Assembly (NCBI GenBank): GCA_030549495.1
Contig: JAUIRK010000821.1
Coordinates: 1 to 64,000 of the forward strand
Reading direction: 5' to 3'
Length of the DNA stretch: 64,000 nt
From: Nectonema munidae
Taxonomy: Eukaryota; Nematomorpha; Nectonematoida; Nectonematidae
A program made the position numbers and the translations under genes. The notes below the pieces were generated by a model that did not search any database, was not told the origin of the DNA, and was given only the letters and a program-made list of their open reading frames with translations. Positions within the stretch are counted from its first letter, which is position 1, and the number at the start of each line of letters is the position of its first letter. This document shows, one piece after another, positions 24,586 to 36,448 of the stretch.

Positions 24586-25015
24586 TATCAGAAAGTGCTC
24601 CGGCTAATTTGCGCTAATTATTCGATCCAGCGAATTCCTTAGAGATCATTTCAAATTTTTTTGATTTTGTTTGAAAGAAAGAATAATCTTCAATAATAGG
24701 AACATTGAAAATTAAATTAACAATTCAAATAAAGTAAGAAACTAAAAAAATTATTAATAAAATAGTTTGGAATTTAAAAATAACGAAAATCGTATCAAAT
24801 TTAGAGTAATTAAAAGCACAGAATTCCAAAATGAAGCAAATTTTGTCAAATAATCCAATCATGACGAGAAATCAAAGTAAGGATACCGCTCTAGTTTGAC
24901 GACACATGCTCCAATTTAAGCAAACAAAAAATATAAAAAACGGAAACGATAAGTATAATTAGGATTCATTATTTTTTCAAACACTAACGAAAAAATCAAA
25001 GAGTCTTAGATATGA
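24586..25015. other. Upstream region of the MARVEL gene
   Basis: AT-rich. I see no repeat. It should hold the promoter and 5' UTR of the gene that follows, but no element can be pointed to with confidence. Confidence 0.35.
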
Positions 25016-25030
25016 TTGAATAATGTTGTA

Positions 25031-25534
25031 ATGAATTTTAGAATTGGCAAAGGAATGATGGATTTGAACTACATCAAGTCAAGAGATGGCGCGCTGAAGT
25101 GTTTGGAGTTGTGTTGTTCCTTGACAGGCTACCTCATAAGCAACATAGCGAAGTCAAACAAAGGCGGGATAAGAGGAAGCGGGTGGTACGAGTGTGCAGC
25201 CCTGCTCGGCTTCTTCACTTCCTTGTTCAGGTTGATGTGGGCAGCTCGCTTACCGCAAAACAATGAAAGCAGCCGCAAAATCTTCTCCCTGTCTCCGTGC
25301 TTGGTGGAAGCGTGTGGACTGAGCCTCCTGGCCACCACCCTACTCCTGTCCTCTCTCATTCTCGGCATTCTGTGGGGTGCCTTCTTCGCGTCGTACGCAG
25401 CAGCATCGGGCTGTGGCCTCCTCGCGTCTTCTCTCTACTCCCTCGATGCCTACCAAAGCTATGTGCTGTATAAGCAGCAGGCCAAAGACGAGCTGGAAAC
25501 GCCCACTGCACAGACGCTCCATCTTTCCACTTAG
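25031..25534 (+). CDS. MARVEL-domain four-helix membrane protein
   Basis: An open frame of 167 residues from the ATG at 25031, or 159 from the ATG pair at 25055 (MMDLNYIKSRDG), which I prefer because MAL/CMTM-type proteins start their first helix soon after a short D-x-x-Y-hydrophobic leader. Four hydrophobic segments are visible: CLELCCSLTGYLISNIA, ECAALLGFFTSLFRLMW, LLATTLLLSSLILGILW, and GCGLLASSLYSLDAYQS. Short polar loops separate them, with a hydrophilic C-tail ending LHLST. This is the layout of MARVEL proteins, which act in membrane apposition and vesicle traffic. The sequence is much richer in G and C than its flanks. AATAAA occurs near 25622. Subfamily (CMTM, plasmolipin or arthropod singles-bar type) is not resolved. 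Confidence 0.7.
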   Translation: MNFRIGKGMMDLNYIKSRDGALKCLELCCSLTGYLISNIAKSNKGGIRGSGWYECAALLGFFTSLFRLMWAARLPQNNESSRKIFSLSPCLVEACGLSLLATTLLLSSLILGILWGAFFASYAAASGCGLLASSLYSLDAYQSYVLYKQQAKDELETPTAQTLHLST

Positions 25535-25699
25535 CATCCTTTCCTTTGAAATGTGCAAGTGCATCTTAAGCGCAAAGACCTTTCTTCAAGAAAAGCTGCA
25601 AACATGCTGGCTGAGTCATAAAAATAAAATCATTAAAATTACGAATATCTACCGCTCATTATATCTGTATTACTTACAATCATTTTGAGCAATTTGATA

Positions 25700-26740
25700 A
25701 TAAAAAAAAGAAAGATAATATTACCTTCTAGGTAGATATTTGATTTACACAAAAGATCAAGATGCCTTATCAATTTGGCCTTCTTACGTCACCAGTAGTT
25801 GTCAACTCTTACGTTGAAGTGTAATTGATGATATAATTTTATTATATAAACGAAAGTTGGTAGAGATCTTCAATCTTCTTGGCTCATTGATAGCGTTATA
25901 ACGGTGAATTGGCAGAGGTCTTCAATCTTCACTTTTTTCTGGCTCATTGATAGCCTTTGTTGATGATGACGGTGAAGATCTAAAGAAGTGACGCCTCTCT
26001 TTCTTTATTTACATATATATATAAGTATATGTTCTGGGCATTATGCAGGTATGTGTGTGTCCTTGTGAGTACATTGAGGCTTAAAGGTGTAATAAATGTA
26101 ATTGTGTCTTGGAGATTGAATATTAACAGTACATATTAGAGGATAGTGCGTACATTAATAGGTGCTAATTGAATGTCATTTGCATAAACATTTGAGGATA
26201 ATGTTACATCAACTTAACCCTTTCTTTAAAAATACATTTTTCATATTATTGTATGTAGACAATGTAGGGAATTTTATAAATTTCGATTTTAAGCATTCTG
26301 ATAAATTGATAAAACAAAAATTTAAAGGCAGGACTTTTGAGTCAGAACATTCAGAAACGGCTCCAAACTACATCACTCGTAATAGGGCGAGTGTGAGACT
26401 GGATTCGACTCCACAACATGAAATGATGTCCAAAAATTGATCAAGATAATACAGTCTTTCCTTCGTTTTTTCAAAAGAATTTGGCCTCGAAACGATTTTA
26501 ATATTTTATTTTTTACAGATAATTCCGGGTCTGGAAAGAAAATTAGTTCTTAGAATAGAAAAGGTTTGTAATTAGCTATAAATATTACAATTATAATAAA
26601 CCCATTGGATTCTAAAGAATGAAAGATTTGGAAGAAAATTAAAGAAGTGCGGAAAAATGGCAAATTCATTTGCAAAAATGAAAACTTTTCAAATGATATA
26701 CCAACAAACAAAAAATCAAGTAATATTCTCTATTAAAAAC
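25700..26740. other. Intergenic between convergent genes; short direct repeat
   Basis: At about 25860-25965 a block reading GAGATCTTCAATCTTC...GGCTCATTGATAGC occurs twice in tandem with small differences. The rest is AT-rich with no domain-bearing frame. Confidence 0.4.
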
Positions 26741-26745
26741 AATGA

Positions 26746-26751
26746 TTTATT
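26746..26751 (-). promoter_or_regulatory. Polyadenylation signal of MCMBP
   Basis: TTTATT on the plus strand (AATAAA on the minus strand), 44 bp after the MCMBP stop codon. It fits a very short 3' UTR. Confidence 0.6.
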
Positions 26752-26794
26752 TATTCCAGAAATCTATTTATATTTGATGTTATAAGAAGACATC

Positions 26795-28648
26795 TTAACT
26801 TGGGCTGTCAACCCTTTTTTTTCTTTCGCGTTCCATCAATTTAACTTGTGACCAAATTTCTTCATTAATTTCCTTCAAACCTTGACTCATTGCATAAAAC
26901 TTGGCTAACGTTAAGTGGAGACTCAAGTCTTCTGCTTTTAAACTTTTGGCATCTTGTTTGCGAATTTGTACAAAATCATTTACTATAAAGTTTTCCCATT
27001 TTTTGGAATTTTGGAAAGATAAAGATCCTGCGTATTTCAAATACTCCCTGAAGACTTGAAGAGTGTATCTATGTTCTTGCTTCTCTGAAGTGAGATTAGG
27101 TTTGATGGGCAGTACCGCTTGACTATCAAAGAGTGACCTTTTTGGAGGTGAAAAAATGACGAATTTTTGCTGAGCTGACACTTGGCAATGACAAAATTTA
27201 AAATCACAGTACAGAGTTTGATCTTCTATAACTTCTTGAATCGTTCTAACGTTTTTCACACCCACTTCTGAAAGGTTGCCACAATGAAGAGCAGCTTCAT
27301 CGCAAATCACTAAACAAGAACTTGGTAGCTGTAATTCGCCATACTGCAGTGCATCTGACTCAAAATCTTTGACTGGAAAAAAGGAAGAGCGATCTAAACT
27401 CTCAATTGTCACGTTGATAAAAGTGACATAGGGGTATACGAGGCGTAAGAAAGAGGTAAGGCCGTGGATGGAAAAGTTGTTTGCGGGTGCGGGAGGCAGC
27501 GTGAAGTTGATGCTAAGCTTGTCAACCATCGTTTGCGAAGAAGGAGATTTCCAGGAGCTTGATAACAAGGAGAGCAACAAGTAAGTGGCGGATAAATCAT
27601 CTCCACACAACAACTCTGTCAAAACAGCCTTCATTTCATTTCTTATATCTAGGAGGCGCTGCACATCTATTCCTTGATCAGTTGATAAACTGGGATACAC
27701 GCTTGATGAGGACGAGGAAAAGTAGTCAGTTACTTTGAAAGCATGTATAACATGCATGGTTGCTGTTCTACGCATTTCCTCATTTGCAGTCATTTGAACG
27801 CGTTCCTCGCCATCGTTGCCGTGAAGAACGACCTTTTTGTTTGAAGTGTAGTGAGCATCACCTTCTAAACAACTACAAATAAAGATCCCATACAAATCAA
27901 CAATGTCGTTAATTTTAAAGGGAAAACAGGTTGCCTCTTCGCCGTCATCTTTGTTGAGATAGAAAAGAGCTTGAATAACATTTGAATCACTTTTATCAAA
28001 AAGAGCGTCATTTGACAGAGCTGAGGAGTCAAAGGAGTCAGTGAAGTTAGAACTGGAATCGCATTTGGAATTCCATGTATCCATTGAGAAATCTTGAGAA
28101 TGAAGTCGCGCATTTTTGTGCCATTCACTCTCAGAAGGAATAGGGGAGATGCAATCAACGATTTTTAAATCTTTCAACCTGGTGTTCACTTCATTTTCTT
28201 CTTTGAGTTTCCAATCTTGAGCGAATTCACCATCCCCTAGCAGTACACATGAATCTTTATACTTGGCAAAAAGGGTTTTAACTTCTGATGTCTTAACATT
28301 TTTAAGTACAACATTTTCACAGTAGAATACAGGATTCCGAATATTTTGAAGCATACAAGTTAACTTGACGAATTTTGGATCATGTTGGCAGGAAAATCGC
28401 TTTTTAAAACTGTGAAATGAAGCTTGGAAGTCTGAGGCGGCGTTTTCGTTATTTTTACCAGGGAAAGGCTGATTTAGAAAAATCGATTTACTAAAATCGA
28501 GTTTGGGAATTTGTTCTTTGCATGACGGATCTTTAATTTTCTTCAAAAAAAAGTCTTCGATGTTATCGGCAGCAAAAGTCGGATTTTTATGGAAAATGTC
28601 GTCTATTAAATCATAAGGCTTTTCAATCCAATCTATAATGGCAGGCAT
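26795..28648 (-). CDS. MCMBP: MCM complex-binding protein (MCMBP)
   Basis: A single uninterrupted frame of 617 residues, close to the usual length of about 640. The start MPAIIDWIEKPYDLIDDIF matches the family's short W-x-x-x-P leader. Residues 92-131 (FVKLTCMLQNIRNPVFYCE...KYKD) match the N-terminal F-R-C-M-I-Q-D-M strand region. The conserved C-terminal half starts near 345 with LLCGDDLSATYLLLSLLSS. It continues with LSINFTLPPAP (378-388), an IESL/FFPVKDFESDALQYGELQL stretch (415-441), LVICDEAALHCGNLSEVGV (446-464), and the final DFVQIRKQDAKSLKAEDLSL (558-577). MCMBP binds MCM3-7 in the nucleus in place of MCM2, acting in MCM hexamer assembly and release from chromatin. A serine-rich stretch at 310-323 is low complexity. 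Absence of introns is notable, since vertebrate orthologues are split. No poly-A tract or target duplication suggests a retrocopy. Confidence 0.93.
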   Translation of the reverse strand: MPAIIDWIEKPYDLIDDIFHKNPTFAADNIEDFFLKKIKDPSCKEQIPKLDFSKSIFLNQPFPGKNNENAASDFQASFHSFKKRFSCQHDPKFVKLTCMLQNIRNPVFYCENVVLKNVKTSEVKTLFAKYKDSCVLLGDGEFAQDWKLKEENEVNTRLKDLKIVDCISPIPSESEWHKNARLHSQDFSMDTWNSKCDSSSNFTDSFDSSALSNDALFDKSDSNVIQALFYLNKDDGEEATCFPFKINDIVDLYGIFICSCLEGDAHYTSNKKVVLHGNDGEERVQMTANEEMRRTATMHVIHAFKVTDYFSSSSSSVYPSLSTDQGIDVQRLLDIRNEMKAVLTELLCGDDLSATYLLLSLLSSSWKSPSSQTMVDKLSINFTLPPAPANNFSIHGLTSFLRLVYPYVTFINVTIESLDRSSFFPVKDFESDALQYGELQLPSSCLVICDEAALHCGNLSEVGVKNVRTIQEVIEDQTLYCDFKFCHCQVSAQQKFVIFSPPKRSLFDSQAVLPIKPNLTSEKQEHRYTLQVFREYLKYAGSLSFQNSKKWENFIVNDFVQIRKQDAKSLKAEDLSLHLTLAKFYAMSQGLKEINEEIWSQVKLMERERKKRVDSPS

Positions 28649-31600
28649 GAATGTCTTTTAGGTGAACTTAAAAGTGAAAATTATAAAGAGAATTAACAAT
28701 TTCAATACTAATTAGGGTAATTTTGGTCCGATAATCGCAAACTAAATTTAAAAACCAAAATGTCAACTAGAAGCTAAACTTTTCGCACCAGAAGCCTATC
28801 CATAAATAAAATGTGCCCTACTCGACTACACATCTAGCAGCAATCAAAGGCCAATTGCACTCTACTACTTTTCAGAAACTTTTATATCTTACATAAAAGA
28901 CAAAAAAATTCAGTTCTACTCATATTATTCTATGGTGAACACAATAACGGATTACTAGATCAATATGATATAAAAATAACACAAACACATATGTGTACGG
29001 CGTAGACTCGATGCCTGCGCATGTAGTAAATTTTTTCGTATCCACTCCGCCCCTCATTTCCTAATTTTGGAGCCACTCCACACTAGGATCAAAAAAATTT
29101 CCCCACGTTAAATAAAGCAAAAGATTATGAAAGTGATTGTTTTAACATGGGTATTCAGTTTTAAATTGCTTGTGGGCCACAAAGGTAGAACCCCTCATAT
29201 AAATGATTCATGTACACATTTTGATATGCGAAATTTTTTTTTCTAGAAAGTATGTTTATACTTTATACCGTATTGATCTTTATATGGTGTGATCTAAATA
29301 CTGCCTTTGACTTTATATAAATGATATATGAAAAAATATTAAAGCTTGAGGAAAAAAATTATTAATATTGATCATTTAATTATTTCATTAAAATGGTTCT
29401 TGAAAACTGTAAATTTTGATACAGTTGTTCTGTGATGGATTCCCCATCGTGACTATACCACTATCATTTGTCCAGCTATGGAGGATCATTCTTGCCTTGG
29501 ATGCGATACCGATAAATACAAGAAGTAATTATAATACACTTAATGTCTTAATAATATCCTAATTATTTATCTATTTTTTAGTATTAAAACTTATCTTTTA
29601 CCTTAGAAGTATTTTTAACCCTTTGAGGACCAGTGAGACACCAATGTCCCAAGAAATGAAAATCGTCTTCAAAATTTCGGTCTACAAAGGGTTAATATTA
29701 AATATTTTTGTAAAAAAATACAATTTTTGTTCTTGAATTTTTTAATACCATTTTTATCTTGATATGGTCTCAAAATCTGGCAGCACTAATGATGGTACAA
29801 CTTTCTTTCATATGTACATAATAGAATCAATTGCTATTACATTGCGTACAATTACTGTTAGGTAAGGCAAAAATATCGGTAACACTTAACATAATACTGC
29901 GAGAGATAAAAGAATTTTTTGCTTTTATCAAAGGTTTATTTTAATTTTTTTACTGCATGCTAGACTATTTGTGCAGGGTTCAAATGGTTATGAAGAAATC
30001 AAATTAAACAAAAATTGTGAACTATAGGTGGAAGTAAACGATGCACTTAAATTTAAGGGGTTAGGCTAAATTATGAGTAAATGTAAAAGGATAACAGTGA
30101 TACAAATCTCGAGTTTCTCGAGATATAATCTATAGATATAAATCTCGAGTTTCTTATTTAAAAAAAAATTTAATCAAGATATTTAAATCAAAAAATAATT
30201 TAATGGATTAAAAGAAAGTAAAATTTAAGAGTCATACAAATTTAAGACAACAAAACTTGAGGGGCGGGAGTAAAATAATCAACGAGCAAGACCAGAAATA
30301 AGGTGATTTACGAGTCAATAAAGAGAGATAATAACGTGAAAACCAACTTACAAATCTTAGGTTTCTTATTCAAAAAAATCCTAATCAAGTTATTAAAATG
30401 AAAATATATTTTTCTAAAAAGAAATAATTCAAATCCAGGTTTTCCCCTCCATTTTCGTTATATAGATGGTATAAATAATGTCTACTCGAAAAAAATAAAA
30501 TAAATCAAAATGTAAAAATTTTTAAAACTAAGATATACAAAATTTTCAAGAATCTTGGATCTATACAGTAGCGTACTTATCTTTGAGGCTACCTTAGTAG
30601 ATGCTAGGAAATGAATTAAAATTTTTCGTTAAATTTCAAACAACACTTCAAAAAAACGCCATAAATTAATAAATACAGGTATATAAGTATGGAAAATTGG
30701 AATAAAATTGTAGCTAACAATTATTCCATTACTATTTAAGTAGGTATCTCGATTAATTTTTTATTAATATAAAAAAATTCTACGTCCAAGACTGACCGTC
30801 TTCCTCTCTCGCTCTCCTTTTATTTCGCCACTGCATTAGTATTGTCTTAATTTAAAAACTAGCTTGTACATCCATGTTAGTTCAATTAAAGTTAATAATA
30901 TAAATCGAAGATTCTTGACAAAAACAGTAGAAAATTAGAAACTTATATTTTTTAAAATAAGAAAAGAAACAGTATAAAATCATTATGTAGAATAGGCCCA
31001 AACCCTTATTATGTAGAAAGCCCTGCCTATTATCAAATTGCCATTAATGACTTAGTCAAGCAATAAACTGCGAATCAAACTCATATTGATTGAATCAAAT
31101 TTCTAGCATTGCATTTAACGTAACAAATGAAGTAGAATGCTTTAAAAATATAATAACTTAATTAAAAGAGTAAAGTTCAAAGATAAATTGGCTTATTTGG
31201 ATAATATTACTTGGTGGATATGACCAAGCCAAGCATAGTACAAACTAGTTTAAAGAAGTTTCTCATCGATTAAATATTATCCTAAACGAAAGTAAATGCC
31301 TTTTCAACACTAAATTATGAATATTACTAAAAAGTGTGCTGAGACGCTCTCGTTCTACTCTAAACGGAAATAAATGCCTGTTCAACACTAAATTATTATT
31401 ATTAAAACGTGTACTGAAACGCGCTGATATACAAAATAAATTATAAACAAATATACGTCAATAAAAAAAATACTTTTCCAACTCTAAAATTCAGATTAAC
31501 TCTTAATTATAAGTTTATCGTATTTATTTTTAATTTAATCTCTCTCTAGTTTCTTAAAATAAATTTAATTTATATTAAATTATTATAAAATTTAAGTTTA

Positions 31601-32035
31601 TAAGTATTCATTATAAATAAATTGTATGCTTTTTTTTAACATAAAAATATGATTCTCATGGTTGTTAGGGTGTACCACTCAGCTTAGCTTAATTTACAGT
31701 TCTTTTAAGTTATCATGTATCTCGGAGATTTGCACTGCGTCTGAACCCACTTTTTATTAATACCGATAAATTACAATGCAAAGATTTTTTTTCAAGTGAA
31801 TTTTTGATTATTTGTATTTTATTAGTTCGTAAGAATGAAAAAACATACATTTTATGTCGCTAATAGTTATTAGGAAATGACATCGATTTTTTGAAAAATA
31901 ACAAAAAATTGCATATTTACATTAAATTTGTAGATAAATTTGAACATTACTGAAACTATACAATAGCGTTGAAATTAACATGGATATCTTAATCTTAAGT
32001 AAAATTTAGCATACTACATATTCGATAAAACTGTT
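28649..32035. other. Intergenic, no gene seen; small tandem duplication
   Basis: AT-rich. A block reading AACGGAAATAAATGCCTGTTCAACACTAAATTATTAT-like sequence occurs in two diverged copies at about 31280-31345 and 31357-31425. An AATCTCGAGTTTCT motif repeats near 30105 and 30143. No coding region is recognised. Confidence 0.4.
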
Positions 32036-33017
32036 TATTTAAAACACACAGATTTCCTACTCTTTCTTCAGTGAAGAGGCTGGGTTTCTCGGACCAACCC
32101 CAAACGTAGTAGTATGATCATTATACTGGCTCTGGTAGATCTTCTCAAATTCCATTATATCTTGATGGAAGAGCTCGCCATGCTGTTCGGTGTAGTCATC
32201 AATATTGGATTTATAGAAATCCAAATGGGAATGCATCATGTGCAATTTTCTATCCACTATATTTGTAGGACTTAAGAAGTTGGATAAGGACTTTTTTAAA
32301 TATTTGTAGGACTTAAGAAGATTGTCGACCAGTTCGGGGTTATTTTCTTAAATCTTGTTATACAAGATGCCCTGAATAACTCCAACGAACCTGCGCCAGG
32401 CACCTTTCTTCGGTGCCAACAACTTTTTGGAGAACTCCGGGTCCTGCATTATCTTTTTAATTTGGGGTCCAACGAACACCGCTGGTTTAATTTTGGCCTC
32501 CGACAACTTTGGAAATACAGATTTCAAATGCTTGAAGGCAGCGGGCTCATGATCTAGTGCATACAAAATTGCTTTATTAGGGGTGTGACTTTTTAAAATT
32601 TGAAAAACGCTCTAATCCTTCAAAATTATCAAGCAGTTCAATTATTTTTAAATCTAGAAAAGAGTTTGGATACATTTGGTTAAATTTGGGTAAAAAGTCA
32701 CTCACCTTTATGAGCCCCAGCTTGATGTGAGGGGGTGGCATTAAGATCTTCTGCTCAATTGCGACTTGACGTTCTTCTCATCAAGGGCAAAGCACGTTCA
32801 TGATGACCAGTCCTTCGTTCCATAATGTTTCGCTCTAGCTCGTCTATGCCAGTAGTAAAGGAAACAGGGATGTTTTGTGAAGCCGCCTTGCAAATCTATC
32901 AAAAAGCCAATCATCTTAAAATTTTTTTCTTAAAAGCCCCTAATCACTTCCCAATATGCTATTTATACATCACCAGGCGCAGCAGGTGCTTAATATTCTC
33001 ATAGCCTTCCTTTAGTT

Positions 33018-35018
33018 CAGGGTTTTCCAAACTTTTTGTTGATGAGTAGCACTTATGGACTTATGTTGTAGGTAACCACCTAACTTAGTTTTTGACGATA
33101 AAAGAACTATACTAAAAGGTTAACAGACACAATAGCATACAAATATAATAGAAGTAAACAAATCGGCAATTAAAAAATATACAAAACAAAACTTAATTTA
33201 TTTGACATGTACATAACCATAAACAAGCAAAATATTTTACTTATCGACCAATAAGTATTCACTCGTAAGTCATACGATGGCTGGGGTTGCTTTTGTTCGA
33301 CTAGTTTTGCAACCCGTGGAAATATTTTGTTGACATCGGAAATTGTGTTTGGGGTTTACAAGACGATTTTTTGTCTTCGACTTGATTGTAAGAAAAGTAG
33401 AAAACTCTTGTTCGCATTTCCATCTCGTTGGAAATATGAGAAGCTTATGAATTGCTTTTTCACTAGTGACGGATAGGAGAGACTTACATTTAATCAGAAG
33501 TTGGTCAATTTATGATTTTCACCTTCGTCGTTTCTGCAAATCGATGAGTTCTTCTTGTTCACCAGTTCCCACTGTGAGATCGCCAGTGTTAATAGTAGTG
33601 AATGGATTTCGAATGTAAGTGCATATTTGTACATCACGATCATTAAAAAAGTACCGCCTAATTTCATCTTTCAACAGAAGGATATCTTTGGTGATCTCTT
33701 GACCAAATGCTATATTAGGCTCCCCCCTCCCCAAATGACGCCACATTCTCACACATTCCAAATGGTCTGTTCTCAATCCACAAATCGAGCTTTCGAGTAA
33801 ATGCAGTCAATTTGAAAAGCAATGATGTTATTCTCAGCGCCCCGAAGAGAACAATTGAAATGATACATAAGTCCAAAAATATCTGACAGGTAGGCAAGGT
33901 AAAGAATGAAGTTTCCATCTTCAAGGATCTACTGAACTTCGTGATCATTTGTTTGGAAAAACTGAACCAGCTCCTTTCTCAACACAAAAAGAACCATATT
34001 GGTATTCCCTCAAGACAGCCACCTCACTTCCGTATGAAAAGCAATGACGTGTATTCTGATCCGATATCCTCACAGATGACATTGAAGAGACGACTATTTA
34101 GAGCAGATGTCATAATGTAGTTTACCATCTTAACCACCAGTTTCAATCTTGTCTTCATATCGGGAGGTAGAACTTTAGCAGAGAGAGCAAATCGGTGTAT
34201 GAAACAGTGAACAGAAATGACAGATGGAGAAACTGCTTACACCCGAGCTTGGAACCCAGATTTTCTCCCAAGCATAACAGGAGCGCCGTCAGTTGTGAAA
34301 CCAACTAGCTTGATCCATTGGAGGCCATTTTCTTTGAAAAAGTTATCATAAGCTCGAACAGGTCTTCTCCTTTTGTTCTAGTTGTCATTTCATTGGTCAA
34401 GAGTAATTCACTTCAAATTGCATCCTCAGTAGCATAACGCACATATACCCGAAGCTGCGCGTAGTTTGACACGTCCGTTGATTCGTCCAGTTGTATTGCA
34501 AATCCATATTTTGAGCTCTGTACTTCCGTAATTACTGGTTCATTAATATCAGTAGACATTTCTGTAATACACCTCTGTATCGTATTATTTGACACTGCTT
34601 CATCAACGATGCCTTGCTTCACCATTTGTCGTGGAAGGCTTTTATTTCTTCGGCAAAAAAGTGCAATTTCACAGGAGGCTGTCACAATACCAACCGACTG
34701 CTCATATTACTTCCCGGTTTTGTCTAGTCGTTTTTCTCAAGTCGCTTAAAATAATTAGGATCGCGGTCTTTCTAGTCTGGATGATTAGTTTGGAGATGGC
34801 GTTGTAAAAGGCTTCATTGATAATGTCTTCATACACACCACACACTATTACATTATACGGATATGCGCATATTTACATGTATTACAGTTGAGGAACTAAA
34901 AAAATGAACTTTAGCCAAATTTACATTACACTACATTTCTGTGTGGGAATTTCTGTGAAAACAAGTACTTTTTTAATTTTTGGAAAATATCTCGTGTACC
35001 ACAGGTTGGGAACCCTTG
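33018..35018 (-). mobile_element. hAT element nested in the unclassified element
   Basis: A 2001-bp hAT element. Its left end begins CAGGGTTTTCCAAAC, and the right end read inwards begins CAAGGGTTCCCAACC. The 8-bp flanking duplications are CTTTAGTT (33010-33017) and CTTTAGGT (35019-35026), differing at one base. Its transposase reads on the minus strand with RRCITEMSTDINEP-like and IQLDESTDVSNYAQLRVYVR motifs, and later CFIHRFALSAK. The divergence of its ends and many breaks make it older than the hAT at 38731. Confidence 0.88.
33250..34810 (-). pseudogene. hAT transposase pseudogene, SCAND3/ZBED5-like
   Basis: Recognisable pieces from N to C: KSLPRQMVKQGIVDEAVSNN, then FAIQLDESTDVSNYAQL (34413-34685; the LDES block bears the first catalytic aspartate). 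A decayed TDGA-like region follows near 34280 (VGFTTDGAPVMLGRKS), then VHCFIHRFALSAKVLPP near 34180-34220 and a helical region with MITKFSRSLKMETSFF (33715-33948). The order is that of full-length SCAND3/ZBED5-like hAT proteins, with the BED finger and C-terminal dimerisation motif lost or unrecognisable. At least several frameshifts and stops are present. Confidence 0.75.
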
Positions 35019-35329
35019 CTTTAGGTGAATAGAGTGGGCGATAGGGATGCTTGGGTACTTGTTACCATTGTGCAACAGCACCACCTTCAAGCTTCTATTT
35101 GAGCTGTCCACGAACAGTTGCCATTTTCTGGGATCATACGGGAATTCAAATTCTTCAAACAAGTCGTTGATGTCGTGACAATAACACACTTTCTCATTTT
35201 GTGTGAAAAACTGAGAATATAAATATACAATTTTTTGTTATTTTTCAAAAAATCGGTGGTCAAAAGATATGCTTTTTCTTCATTCTTACGACCTAAAAGA
35301 TAAACAACTAAAAAATTCACTCAAACAAA

Positions 35330-36440
35330 CATTTTTTATTCATTTGTTAAACGGTGATTTTCACTTTTAGAATGTTCAATCGAAATTTTTTTAATATAAC
35401 TCGAGACTGAAAGGTTGTCGCTTTAATAAAAACCTTTACCTACTTCTAAGGGCAACAAAGATTTTGAAAAGGTTCAAGGGCTATTTAGTTATTGCCTGTA
35501 ATACTAATAAAAAATAAAGTTAAAATAGATATCTCAGTTTTCCAAATTAATTAGTACTCATCTTTCATCAAAATATAATGCATGATGCTGCATATTAGAA
35601 AAATATAAATTATCAAATAAGTGACACCTGAAAGAAAAATTATATAATTGTCCTAATTATTATTTTTGTTAAATAAAGTTCTATCTTATCTTCTCTGGAA
35701 ACAAATTTATACTACGTATACTTGTATTACTTCAAATTTAACAATAATATTAATGTCTCTTCCACCCTGTTCATATGATAAGACTATCTTATATCAAGCC
35801 AACATTTTGGAAACTAAGTTGTTTGAAATTTTGAAACATTTTTGAAATTAAGAATTTTGGAAATGGCTAATTGTTTAAAACTTTCAAAAGTTACTAGGTT
35901 GAATCTTCTTATTACCCATGCAAACACGGAATGGCTAATTCATTCCAAACTCAAATATCTAATGCAAACTTTAAGAAAAATATTTTTTGAATTTTGAATA
36001 GTGTTCTAAAACTTTATTCCAGGTATAACTTCTGCATTAGGATACCATCATGCAATCTATTTATATCTTTGTTGTTTACATTACTCTGATGCCAATTGAT
36101 GCCAAAATTTTAGAAAATTCAAGTTGCAATTAAAAAATTACTGGAATTCATGAAAGAACTAAAATACTAGATGATAATAGATCGTTTGGAGATTCTTAGC
36201 TTATCATGTACATGTACAATGCTGCTATCCATAAAAAAGGAACGCAAAAATTTAATAAATGTACCATTTATACAAAGTTCTTTTTGTCTCCATATAGTTT
36301 TATGATAAATGCGATTGAAAATGTTTTTTCGATTATAAAATCAAATTTAATTTTGAGAAAAAAGATGAATTTGTAAAAAAGGACGAATTCAATGTGAAAA
36401 AAGAGGAATTTAAATTGAAAAAGGACAACTAAGTGAAAAG
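35330..36440. other. Intergenic, no gene seen
   Basis: AT-rich, nothing recognised. Confidence 0.4.
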
Positions 36441-36448
36441 GGTATATA

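Larger units (their letters stand above)
32040..35325 (-). mobile_element. Unclassified transposon-like gene, decayed, split by a hAT
   Basis: Minus-strand fragments match, from memory, a recurrent uncharacterised repeat protein of arthropods. At 35080-35190: FPYDPRKWQLFVDSSNRS followed by LLHNGNKYPSIPIAHS. At 32940-33010: KEGYENIKHLLRLV. At about 32780-32900: IDLQGGFTKHPCFL and RRARAKHYGTKDW. At 32700-32735: PPHIKLGLIK-type sequence. At 32348-32566: AAFKHLKSVFPKLSEAKIKP and GPQIKKIMQDPEF. At 32057-32257: HSHLDFYKSNIDDYTEQHGE followed by LFHQDIMEFEKIYQSQYND. The order is collinear on both sides of the hAT at 33018-35018, which interrupts it. The reading is broken in several places. Class and true ends are unknown. 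Confidence 0.6.

Noticed and set aside
25129-25688. Several open frames on both strands over the MARVEL gene
   Set aside because: GC-rich coding DNA keeps other frames open by chance. Only the plus-strand frame has the four-helix MARVEL pattern.
26331-26430. B-box-like GGATTCGACTCC as a possible tRNA or SINE
   Set aside because: No matching A-box at the right distance and no cloverleaf. The nearby CACTCG/CGAGTG hairpin is too short to weigh.
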